Origin: an uncultured Clostridia bacterium
Lineage (GTDB): Bacteria; Bacillota; Clostridia; Christensenellales; Borkfalkiaceae
Assembly (NCBI GenBank): GCA_947629845.1
Contig: CANRFD010000034.1
Coordinates: 1 to 13,214 of the forward strand
Direction of reading: 5' to 3'
DNA: 13,214 nucleotides
Position 1 is the first letter of the stretch, and each line of letters opens with the position of its first letter. Shown here piece after piece: positions 8,054 through 13,214 of the stretch. The translations under genes and the position numbers were made by a program. The notes below the pieces were generated by a model. It ran no database searches. It was not told the DNA's origin and saw only the letters and a list, made by a program, of their open reading frames with translations.

Positions 8054-8226
8054 AAAGCCTTACCCTTCCGGGGAAGGGGAAGGTGGCACGGCGTAAGCCG
8101 TGACGGATGGGGATGGCGAGCGAATTGTCCAATCCCCACCACCGCCTACGATGGAGCCTCCCCTTTGGGGAAGGGTAGGCCTTGGGCTCGGCAATAAGCG
8201 CCTTTGGGAAGGGGTAGCGGCTCGGC
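8053..8226 (+). repeat. Palindromic repeat copy 1 (174 bp, empty)
   Basis: The first unit of a three-copy array of period 174. It starts at the last base of the hslV stop. Its left arm holds a long stem at 8058-8083 (CCTTACCCTTCC paired with GGAAGGGGAAGG, one mismatch) and a stem CACGGC-gtaa-GCCGTG at 8087-8102. Its right arm holds a CCGCC stem near 8142, weakened in this copy, and an 11-position stem at 8156-8180. The two arms are also imperfect reverse complements of each other. The centre is GCGAATT at 8120-8126. A spacer from about 8183 to 8226 separates this palindrome from the next. There is no credible gene in 8054-8400. Confidence 0.93.
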
Positions 8227-8400
8227 GAAAGCCTTACCCTTCCGAGGAAGGGGAAGGTGGCGCGGCGTAAGCCGTGACGGATGGGGATGGCGAGCGAATT
8301 ATCCAATCCCCACCACCGCCTGCGGCGGAGCCTCCCCTTTGGAAAAGGGTAGGCCTTGGACTCGGCAATAAGCGCCTTTGGGAAGGGGTAGTGGCTCGAC
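8227..8400 (+). repeat. Palindromic repeat copy 2 (174 bp, empty)
   Basis: The second unit is exactly 174 bases long and differs from copy 1 at 11 positions by my count, all transitions. The four stems remain: the left-arm stem changes from CACGGC to CGCGGC, which keeps a G-U pair in RNA; the right-arm CCGCC/GGCGG stem is perfect here; the terminal stem reads CCCTTT-gga-AAAGGG inside GCCT/AGGC. The centre GCGAATT is intact, so no gene is inserted. Confidence 0.93.
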
Positions 8401-8467
8401 GAAAGCCTTACCCTTCCGGGGAAGGGGAAGGTGGCACGGCATAAGCCGTGACGGATGGGGATGGCGA
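8401..8467 (+). repeat. Left half of repeat copy 3, upstream of the DUF559 gene
   Basis: These 67 bases match 8053-8119 with a single G-to-A change, located in the loop of the CACGGC-ataa-GCCGTG hairpin. The match stops at GGATGGCGA, one base before the ATG of the DUF559 gene. The GGGG at 8457-8460 lies 8 bases from that ATG and may act as its ribosome site, so the repeat itself could drive its translation. Confidence 0.93.
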
Positions 8468-8468
8468 T

Positions 8469-8819
8469 ATGACAACCAAATTCCACAATTCCGATTTGAG
8501 CGATCGTGCTACGCTGCTCCGTAAACGCGCAACGAAGGAGGAAAACAAGCTGTGGTACGGCTTTCTGAAAAAACAGCCCTGTCACTTTTGCAGACAAAAA
8601 GTAATCGGAAATTATATTGCCGATTTTTATTGCGCAAAGCATAAACTTGTGATCGAGTTGGACGGATCGCAGCACTACGAGGACGAGGGAGAGCGGTACG
8701 ATCGGAAAAGAGATGAATTTCTTTCGTCGCTGGGATTTACCGTTTTGCGATATTCCAACCTTGACATCAAGCGGAATTTCGACGGAGTATGTGCCGATAT
8801 TCTGTTGCACATTACGTAA
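8469..8819 (+). CDS. DUF559 family endonuclease (Vsr-like)
   Basis: A 116-residue protein of the DUF559 family, related to very-short-patch-repair (Vsr) and other PD-(D/E)xK-type nucleases. Visible motifs are RATKEENKLWYGFL, FCRQKVIGNYIADFYC (Asp52), the core VIELDGSQHY (Glu63, Asp65, His69) and RDEFLSSLGFTVLRYSN. Asp52 and the ExD pair are the likely metal-binding acidic residues. The length is normal for stand-alone members and there is no frameshift. ATG 8469 is preferred over the upstream GTG 8448, which lies in repeat DNA. The gene looks more AT-rich than its neighbours, supporting a separate origin. DUF559 genes are commonly stand-alone and of unknown biological role; nicking DNA or helping the surrounding repeat move is a hypothesis. 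The stop is followed by an A run and then at once by the right repeat arm. Confidence 0.92.
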   Translation: MTTKFHNSDLSDRATLLRKRATKEENKLWYGFLKKQPCHFCRQKVIGNYIADFYCAKHKLVIELDGSQHYEDEGERYDRKRDEFLSSLGFTVLRYSNLDIKRNFDGVCADILLHIT

Positions 8820-8824
8820 AAAAA

Positions 8825-8900
8825 GTCCAATCCCCACCACCGCCTACGGCGGAGCCTCCCCTTTGGAAAAGGGTAGGCCTTGGGCTCGGCAATAAACGCC
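8825..8900 (+). repeat. Right half of repeat copy 3, downstream of the DUF559 gene
   Basis: This half matches 8127-8202 of copy 1 with 5 transitions and 8301-8376 of copy 2 with 4. It keeps the CCGCC-tac-GGCGG stem (8840-8852) and the terminal stem at 8854-8878. Similarity ends at 8900, inside what is the spacer in the other copies, so the last 24 bases of the 174-bp unit are absent here. Confidence 0.93.
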
Positions 8901-8931
8901 CCCGCCATTCCTCTATGCAAAAGAGGGCGGG
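8901..8931 (+). other. Hairpin in the hslU leader
   Basis: CCCGC (8901-8905) pairs with GCGGG (8927-8931), and CCTCT (8910-8914) with AGAGG (8922-8926), leaving a 4-base bulge and a 7-base loop. It starts exactly where the repeat similarity ends. No T run follows, so it is not a typical terminator; it may be a processing site or the original hslV-hslU spacer. Confidence 0.4.
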
Positions 8932-8958
8932 ACAAAAACAAAACAACGAGGTATTGAT

Positions 8959-10269
8959 ATGAATCTTTCACCCAAACAGATCGTAAACGAACTCAACAAG
9001 CACATCATCGGGCAGGACGAGGCCAAAAAGGCGGTCGCGATCGCGCTGCGCAACCGTTACCGCCGCGCACAGCTCTCGCCCGAGCTCCGCGATGAGATCA
9101 CGCCCAAAAACATCATCATGAAGGGTCCCACGGGCGTGGGCAAGACGGAGATCGCCCGCCGCCTTGCAAAGCTCGTCAAGGCGCCCTTCGTCAAGGTGGA
9201 GGCGACCAAGTACACCGAAGTAGGCTACGTCGGCAAGGATGTGGAGGGCATGGTGCGCGACCTCGTGGAGTGCGCCGTGCGGCTCGTCAAGGACGAAAAG
9301 ACGGCGGAAGTTCGCGTCAAGGCGACGGACGCCGCCGAAAAGAAGATGGTGAAGATCCTCGCCGAGCTCAAAAAGGCCGACCGCGGCGAGACGGCGCGCG
9401 ACGTATTCGAGGCCAACCTGACGGAGTCGCTCCGCAAGGGCGTGTTCGATAACCTCGTCATCGAGGCCGACGTCAAGGACGAGCTTAAAAACATGGAGCT
9501 CGTGCCGGGCGGGGCGGCCATCAACCTCGGCTCCATCTTCGGCGAAATGCTCCCGCAGAGGCGCAAACGCCGCAAGATCACCGTGAAAGAGGCGATGCGG
9601 CTCTTCATCGAGGAGGAGGCGGAAAAGCTCATCGACGACGACGCCGTCACCGAAGAAGCGCTCCGCCGCGCCGAGAACGACGGCATCATCTTCATCGACG
9701 AGATCGATAAGATCGCAGGCAAGGGCAACACTTCGGGGGCGGACGTCTCCCGCGAGGGCGTGCAGCGGGACATCCTTCCCATCGTCGAGGGGAGCACCGT
9801 CATGACGAAGTACGGCGCCGTGAAAACCGACTACATGCTCTTCATCGCGGCGGGCGCCTTCCACGTCTCCCGCGTGGAAGATCTCATCCCCGAGCTGCAG
9901 GGGCGGTTCCCTGTTTCGGTGGAGCTCAAGTCGCTCACCAAGGAAGATTTCGTCAACATTCTCACGAACACCGAGCACTCGCTTACGCAGCAATACGCCG
10001 TACTGCTCGCCGTAGACAACATCGATCTGAAATTCACGCCCGACGCCATCGAGGCCATCGCCGAGATCTCCGAGGACATCAACCTGACAAGCGAGGACAT
10101 CGGCGCCCGCAGGCTGCACACCGTAATGGAATTTTTGCTCGAGGACATCTCCTACAACGCGGGCGGCGGCGACTATCCCGTCGTCACGGTGGAGATCGAC
10201 CGCAAATATGTCGAAGATCACCTCTCCAAGATCACCAAAGACAGGGATCTGAAGAAGTACGTACTGTAA
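8959..10269 (+). CDS. hslU: HslUV protease ATPase subunit HslU (ClpY)
   Basis: HslU is the AAA+ unfoldase that feeds substrates to HslV. The 436-residue protein has the N-terminal signature LSPKQIVNELNKHIIGQDEAKKA (shown only in part: SPKQIVNELNKHIIGQ), Walker A GPTGVGKTE (Lys62), YTEVGYVGKDVEGMVRDLVE around the pore region, a shortened I-domain of roughly residues 110-235, Walker B IIFIDEIDKIA (Asp247-Glu248), GRFPVSVEL and GARRLHTVMEFLLEDIS. The C terminus, RDLKKYVL, is the tail that inserts into HslV and activates it, so the pair should be functional. The ribosome site is modest (CGAGG, 8948-8951 region). It is separated from hslV by the repeat/DUF559 array. hisS follows instead of the codY found in Bacillus. 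Confidence 0.97.
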   Translation: MNLSPKQIVNELNKHIIGQDEAKKAVAIALRNRYRRAQLSPELRDEITPKNIIMKGPTGVGKTEIARRLAKLVKAPFVKVEATKYTEVGYVGKDVEGMVRDLVECAVRLVKDEKTAEVRVKATDAAEKKMVKILAELKKADRGETARDVFEANLTESLRKGVFDNLVIEADVKDELKNMELVPGGAAINLGSIFGEMLPQRRKRRKITVKEAMRLFIEEEAEKLIDDDAVTEEALRRAENDGIIFIDEIDKIAGKGNTSGADVSREGVQRDILPIVEGSTVMTKYGAVKTDYMLFIAAGAFHVSRVEDLIPELQGRFPVSVELKSLTKEDFVNILTNTEHSLTQQYAVLLAVDNIDLKFTPDAIEAIAEISEDINLTSEDIGARRLHTVMEFLLEDISYNAGGGDYPVVTVEIDRKYVEDHLSKITKDRDLKKYVL

Positions 10270-10282
10270 TTCCTCCTATAAG

Positions 10283-10320
10283 CCCCCTCCGCGGGAGGGG
10301 GTAGGGGGTGGGGCGAAAGA
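10283..10320 (+). repeat. GC-rich palindrome downstream of hslU, resembling the left repeat arm
   Basis: CCCCCTCC (10283-10290) and GGAGGGGG (10294-10301) form a perfect 8-bp stem with a GCG loop, followed by the G-rich stretch TAGGGGGTGGGGCG. No T run follows, so it is a poor intrinsic terminator. The pattern (C-rich stem, then AGG, GGTGG) resembles the left arm of the array at 8058-8090, and I infer a diverged half element or a related family. Confidence 0.55.
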
Positions 10321-10385
10321 GCTCCGCGAAAAGTGGCCTCGCAAAAGGGCTTTGTCCCACGGCAACATCCAACCAAAACCATACC

Positions 10386-10391
10386 AAGGAG
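10386..10391 (+). promoter_or_regulatory. Ribosome binding site fixing the hisS start
   Basis: AAGGAG lies 5 bases upstream of ATG 10397. It rules out the in-frame ATG at 10352, which would add 15 residues not seen in HisRS; the family N terminus (INIPKGTKDVLP) begins right after 10397. No T-box leader or clear promoter is seen in 10270-10385. Confidence 0.75.
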
Positions 10392-10396
10392 TTTTT

Positions 10397-11662
10397 ATGA
10401 TCAACATTCCCAAGGGCACGAAGGACGTGCTGCCTTCCGAGTCCCACATCTGGCAATACATCGAGGACGTGGCGCGGGTCACGGCGGAAGGGTACGGCTT
10501 CAAGGAGATCAGAACGCCCGTTTTCGAACACACCGAGCTCTTTTCGCGCGGGGTGGGGGACACGACGGACGTTGTCACCAAGGAGATGTACACCTTTCTC
10601 GATAAGGGCGGCAGAAGCATCACGCTGCGCCCCGAGGGAACGGCGGGGGTCGCGCGCGCCTTTCTCGAAAACGGCCTGCAGGGCGGCGTTCTGCCCTTCA
10701 AGGCGTACTACCTCTGTTCGGCGTACCGCTACGAGCGGCCGCAGGCGGGGCGGCTCCGCGAGTTCCACCAGTTCGGCGCCGAGCTCTACGGCGCAGAGGG
10801 GCCCGAGGCCGACGCGGAAGTCATCTGCCTCGCCGACGCCCTTCTCAAAAATTTGGGGCTGAAGAACGTAAAGCTCCGCATCAACTCCATCGGCTGCCCC
10901 GTTTGCAGGGCGAAATATTACGAGGCGTTGAAGGCGTATTTCCGACCCCATCTCGCCGAAATGTGCGAAGATTGCAACGCGCGGTTCGAGAAAAACCCCA
11001 TGCGTATCATCGATTGCAAGAACGAGGGCTGCAAAAAATTCACGGCGGAAGCCCCCCGCACCGTCGAATACCTCTGCGACGAATGCAGGGCGCACTTCGG
11101 GCGGGTGCAGGAGCTGTTGAAGGCGGCCGGCGTCGGGTTCGAAGTCGATCCGTCCATCGTGCGTGGGCTCGATTATTACAGCCGCACGGTGTTCGAGTTC
11201 ACGTCGGAAGCGGCGGGCGCACAGGGCACGGTGCTCGGCGGCGGCAGGTACGACGGGCTGCTTTCCCAGCTCGGGGCAAAGCCCACGCCCGCGGTCGGGT
11301 TCGGCATGGGGCTGGAACGCATCATCATGGTCATGGCGGCGGAAGGGGCGCCCATGCCCGAGGCCTTCCGCGTCGATTGCTATCTCGCGGGCATGGACGA
11401 CGCCTCGCGCAAGACGGCGTTTCTCCTCGCCGAAGAGCTCCGCCGCGCGGGCGTCTCGTGCGAGACCGACCTGATGCAGCGCTCCGTCAAGGCACAGTTC
11501 AAATATGCCGATAAGCTCGGCGCACGCTACGTCGCCGTCATCGGCGAAAACGAGCTCAAGGAGGGCGCCGCGGAGGTCAAAGATATGCTCGCGTCCCGTT
11601 CGCAGCGCGTAAAATTCGGCGATCTGGCGCAATATATCATTGGGGAGGAGAAACATGGTTAA
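10397..11662 (+). CDS. hisS: Histidyl-tRNA synthetase
   Basis: This class II synthetase charges tRNA-His. It is 421 residues, the usual length. Motif 2 is YRYERPQAGRLREFHQFG (Arg111 start region), the HisRS signature is RGLDYYSRTVFEF (from Arg256), and motif 3 is GFGMGLERI. The anticodon-binding domain fills the last 95 or so residues. Between Cys167 and Cys230 there are four cysteine pairs (CPVC, CEDC, CKNEGC, CDEC), a probable zinc-binding insertion; similar cysteine-rich insertions occur in Firmicutes enzymes. The gene overlaps the thioredoxin gene by 8 bases, suggesting coupled translation. Confidence 0.97.
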   Translation: MINIPKGTKDVLPSESHIWQYIEDVARVTAEGYGFKEIRTPVFEHTELFSRGVGDTTDVVTKEMYTFLDKGGRSITLRPEGTAGVARAFLENGLQGGVLPFKAYYLCSAYRYERPQAGRLREFHQFGAELYGAEGPEADAEVICLADALLKNLGLKNVKLRINSIGCPVCRAKYYEALKAYFRPHLAEMCEDCNARFEKNPMRIIDCKNEGCKKFTAEAPRTVEYLCDECRAHFGRVQELLKAAGVGFEVDPSIVRGLDYYSRTVFEFTSEAAGAQGTVLGGGRYDGLLSQLGAKPTPAVGFGMGLERIIMVMAAEGAPMPEAFRVDCYLAGMDDASRKTAFLLAEELRRAGVSCETDLMQRSVKAQFKYADKLGARYVAVIGENELKEGAAEVKDMLASRSQRVKFGDLAQYIIGEEKHG

Positions 11663-11969
11663 GGAAGTGAGCGGAAAGGAGCTGGACGCCCTCGTGGAAA
11701 AGGGCGGAAAGGTGGTGTGCGATTTCTTCGCAACGTGGTGCATGCCCTGCCGCATGCTCGGGCAGGTGATGGAGCCGCTCTCCGAGGAGTTCGGGGAGAA
11801 GGCGGAGTTCGTCAAGGTCAACGTCGACGAAAACGGCGACCTCGCCGCCTCGCTCGGCATCTTCTCCATTCCCGACGTTTTCGTCTTTTCGGACGGCAAG
11901 GTGAAGGAGCACAACGTGGGCTACCTTCCCGAGGACGCCCTGCGCGAATTTCTCACGAAAAATTTGTAA
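11655..11969 (+). CDS. trxA: Thioredoxin with CMPC active site
   Basis: A 104-residue thioredoxin-fold protein with no signal peptide, so cytoplasmic. The active site is ATWCMPCRML (Cys29, Cys32), where the usual thioredoxin has WCGPC. The cis-proline loop is SIPDVFVF rather than the usual IPT. The rest (FVKVNVDENGDLAASLGI, YLPEDALREFL) fits thioredoxin. Replacing Gly by Met between the cysteines is expected to shift the redox potential or partner choice. The ribosome site GGGGAGGAG (11642-11650) lies inside the end of hisS, and ATG 11655 overlaps the hisS stop. It probably shares the hisS transcript. No thioredoxin reductase gene is in the window. Confidence 0.92.
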   Translation: MVKEVSGKELDALVEKGGKVVCDFFATWCMPCRMLGQVMEPLSEEFGEKAEFVKVNVDENGDLAASLGIFSIPDVFVFSDGKVKEHNVGYLPEDALREFLTKNL

Positions 11970-12006
11970 AAACGCAAAAACGCTATCAAAAAACCGCTAT
12001 CCAAAA

Positions 12007-12016
12007 GCAACGTTGC
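12007..12016. other. 10-bp perfect palindrome in the trxA downstream region
   Basis: GCAACGTTGC is a perfect 10-base palindrome. Just before it, CGCTATCAAAA and CGCTATCCAAAA (11981-12006) form a near direct repeat. The rest of 11970-12100 is AT-rich with no credible gene. It could be a binding site or chance. Confidence 0.25.
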
Positions 12017-12101
12017 AGCGCGGAAAAAAATGAAAGAACCATGTCCGAAAGCTATCGTTTCGACCCGATGACGATCGGCATTCGATAAAGAATGAAGAAT
12101 T

Positions 12102-12137
12102 GCCCGAACGCGAACGCGCTCGGGCACAATAATTTTC
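12102..12137 (+). terminator. Candidate terminator hairpin after trxA
   Basis: GCCCGAACGCG and CGCGCTCGGGC (12102-12125) form an 11-position stem with one mismatch and a tight AA loop. AT-rich DNA with AATAATTTT follows, but not a clean T run. Its place between trxA and the promoter at 12160 fits the end of the hisS-trxA transcript. Confidence 0.55.
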
Positions 12138-12159
12138 GCAAAATTTTGTAATTCTCCCC

Positions 12160-12188
12160 TTGTCAAAGGCGGAAAATTGTGGTACAAT
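12160..12188 (+). promoter_or_regulatory. Sigma-70/SigA-type promoter for the IscU-like/GGGtGRT genes
   Basis: TTGTCA (12160-12165), a 17-base spacer and TACAAT (12183-12188), with an extended -10 TG at the right position (TGGTACAAT). Transcription should begin near 12195, giving a leader of about 36 bases that includes GGGAGGA (12216-12222) before ATG 12231. It is the only near-consensus promoter I see in the window. Confidence 0.8.
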
Positions 12189-12230
12189 ACAAAACGGTAA
12201 ACAACCGAATTTTTTGGGAGGATTCATCTT

Positions 12231-12932
12231 ATGCAATATTCACGCGAAGTGGAAGAGATGACCTGCATCGCAAAGGGTCCTTGGCACGACCCTGCGCCCA
12301 TTCCCGAAGAGGGCAAGTGGATCGCGGCGAAGCAGATCACGGACATCAGCGGCTTTACGCACGGTATCGGCTGGTGCGCCCCGCAGCAGGGCGCGTGCAA
12401 GCTCACCCTGAACGTCAAGAAGGGCGTCATCGAAGAGGCGCTCATCGAGACCATCGGCTGCTCGGGCATGACGCATTCCGCCGCCATGGCCGCCGAAATT
12501 CTTCCCCATAAGACCATTTTGGAAGCGCTCAACACCGACCTCGTGTGCGACGCCATCAACACCGCCATGCGCGAACTCTTCCTGCAGATCGTGTACGGCA
12601 GAACGCAGTCGGCGTTCTCCGACGACGGGCTCGTCGTGGGCGCGGGGCTGGAAGATTTGGGCAAGGGGCTCCGCTCGCAGGTCGGCACCATGTACGGCAC
12701 GGCGAAGAAGGGCGTGCGCTACCTCGAGATGGCGGAAGGGTACGTCACCCGTCTCGCCGTCGATAAGGACGATCAGGTCATCGGCTATGAGTTCGTGTCT
12801 CTCGGCAAAATGACGGACTTCATCAAGAAGGGGTCGCAGCCTAACGAGGCGTGGACGAAGGCGATGGGGCACTACGGCAGGTTTACGGCCGAACAGGGCG
12901 CGGTCAGGTACATCGACCCCCGCAAGGAATAA
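12231..12932 (+). CDS. IscU/NifU-N-like iron-sulfur cluster assembly scaffold protein
   Basis: A 233-residue protein whose middle resembles the IscU/NifU N-terminal scaffold domain: QQGACKLTLNVKKGVIEEA, then IETIGCSGMTHSAAMAAEIL, like the two cysteine regions of IscU. Cysteines are at 12, 49, 56, 77 and 106; 56 and 77 match the first two IscU ligands, while I see no clear counterpart of the third. It is longer than IscU, with extra segments at both ends (tail RYLEMAEGYVTRLAVDKDD and beyond). It has its own strong promoter and ribosome site. The next gene is a GGGtGRT-family protein, and from memory these two are often neighbours in anaerobes. No cysteine desulfurase is present here. Scaffold function is inferred from fold and motifs. 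Confidence 0.8.
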   Translation: MQYSREVEEMTCIAKGPWHDPAPIPEEGKWIAAKQITDISGFTHGIGWCAPQQGACKLTLNVKKGVIEEALIETIGCSGMTHSAAMAAEILPHKTILEALNTDLVCDAINTAMRELFLQIVYGRTQSAFSDDGLVVGAGLEDLGKGLRSQVGTMYGTAKKGVRYLEMAEGYVTRLAVDKDDQVIGYEFVSLGKMTDFIKKGSQPNEAWTKAMGHYGRFTAEQGAVRYIDPRKE

Positions 12933-12939
12933 GGAGGTG
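12931..12939 (+). promoter_or_regulatory. Strong ribosome binding site overlapping the upstream stop codon
   Basis: AAGGAGGTG is a full match to the anti-Shine-Dalgarno core and overlaps the TAA of the IscU-like gene, 4 bases before ATG 12944. It indicates high, coupled expression of the GGGtGRT gene. Confidence 0.85.
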
Positions 12940-12943
12940 CGGT

Positions 12944-13214
12944 ATGGCTTTGTTTGAAGGTTATGAAAGAAGGATCGAAAAGATCAACAAGACGCTCAAA
13001 GAGTACGGCATCAAATCGGTAGAGGAATGCCGCGACATCTGCCTTTCCAAGGGCGTAGACTGCGATAAGCTCGTCCGCGGAACGCAGCCCATCTGCTTCG
13101 AGAACGCCGTCTGGGCGTACACCGTCGGCGCGGCGATCGCCATCAAGAAGGGCTGCAAGAAGGCGGCGGACGCGGCTGCCGCGATCGGCGTCGGGCTCCA
13201 GTCCTTCTGTATCC
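12944..13214 (+). CDS. GGGtGRT family protein (3' partial)
   Basis: The first 90 codons are visible and run off the window end without a stop. The start MALFEGYERRIEKINKTL and the segments QPICFENAVWAYTVGAA and AADAAAAIGVGLQSFCI match my memory of the GGGtGRT family, named after a Gly-rich motif that would lie beyond this window. The biochemical function is not established to my knowledge. Cysteines at CRDIC, VDC, ICFEN, GCK and FCI make a metal or cluster link plausible, consistent with the IscU-like gene directly upstream, with which it shares a transcript (11-base gap). No odd features in the visible part. Confidence 0.8.
   Translation, partial: MALFEGYERRIEKINKTLKEYGIKSVEECRDICLSKGVDCDKLVRGTQPICFENAVWAYTVGAAIAIKKGCKKAADAAAAIGVGLQSFCI

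Larger units (their letters stand above)
8401..8900 (+). mobile_element. Candidate small mobile element: DUF559 endonuclease gene between palindromic arms
   Basis: The third repeat copy is split exactly between its two arms: left half 8401-8467, DUF559 gene 8469-8819, right half from 8825. Compared with the empty copies, GCGAATT is replaced by 357 bases holding only the endonuclease gene and a short A-rich tail. The arms are imperfect inverted repeats of about 60 bases. A nuclease gene framed by inverted arms next to empty copies looks like an autonomous element with non-autonomous derivatives. No target-site duplication is evident, and no DDE or HUH transposase is present, so mobility is inference. 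Confidence 0.6.

Noticed and set aside
8448..8468. GTG 8448 as the DUF559 start
   Set aside because: It lies in the repeat arm and adds seven low-complexity residues; ATG 8469 has a GGGG 8 bases upstream and begins at the insert boundary.
8034..8840. 268-codon open frame on the - strand across the repeats and DUF559 gene
   Set aside because: It stays open because 174 is divisible by 3 and the repeat lacks stops in this frame; its protein is the same 58-residue segment repeated and then antisense to the well-supported DUF559 gene.
8054..8900. CRISPR array
   Set aside because: The units are 174 bp with internal palindromes and conserved spacers; there are no short repeats with unique spacers and no cas genes.
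10271..10320. Intrinsic terminator of hslU
   Set aside because: The stem is strong but is followed by a G-rich stretch and no T run, so I list it as a repeat instead.
10270..10396. T-box leader for hisS
   Set aside because: No TGGNACCGCG-like T-box sequence or specifier structure is visible; only the palindrome is present.
12028..12088. Tiny reading frames (13 and 15 codons) between trxA and the promoter
   Set aside because: Neither has a ribosome site or recognisable sequence, and they overlap in different frames.

Overview
The window is about 13 kb of GC-rich DNA with every recognisable gene on the + strand. The order yifB (5' partial) - dprA - topA - trmFO - [insert] - hslV - [insert] - hslU is the dprA-topA-trmFO-xerC/codV-hslV(clpQ)-hslU(clpY)-codY block known from Firmicutes/Bacillota. 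The folate-dependent TrmFO, the short HslV propeptide of Bacillus ClpQ type, the cysteine-rich HisRS insertion and an IscU-like/GGGtGRT gene pair also fit a Clostridia-type gut or anaerobic bacterium. High GC and GC-rich third codon positions suggest one of the high-GC clostridial lineages, but I cannot name a genus from sequence alone.

Layout. 1-1938: a YifB/ComM-like AAA ATPase and DprA, both linked to DNA uptake and processing. 1971-5467: topoisomerase I and the tRNA m5U54 methyltransferase TrmFO, overlapping by 4 bases. 5515-7449: a gene at the place where xerC/codV normally lies, encoding a zinc ribbon, a helical region, a TIR domain, a Pro/Ala linker and six Sel1 repeats. 7520-8053: hslV. 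8053-8900: three copies of a palindrome-rich repeat with a 174-bp period; the third copy is opened at its centre by a small DUF559 (Vsr-like) endonuclease gene. 8959-10269: hslU, separated from hslV by 905 bp. 10283-10320: another GC-rich palindrome, then hisS and an 8-base-overlapping thioredoxin gene with a CMPC active site. 11970-12230: an intergenic region with a hairpin and a near-consensus promoter. 12231-13214: an IscU/NifU-like scaffold protein and the start of a GGGtGRT-family gene.

How the parts relate. The housekeeping genes (DNA topology, DNA uptake, tRNA modification, HslUV protease, histidyl-tRNA synthetase) form a conserved backbone. Accessory DNA appears at two points: the TIR-Sel1 gene in the xerC slot, and the repeat/endonuclease array that splits hslVU. 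The strongest candidate for an undescribed system is the repeat array: a two-armed imperfect palindrome exists in this window both as empty copies and as a copy with an endonuclease gene exactly between its arms, as expected for a small mobile element with its non-autonomous derivatives. The second candidate is the TIR-Sel1 protein, a possible NAD-consuming immune effector or signalling protein with a rapidly changing repeat domain.
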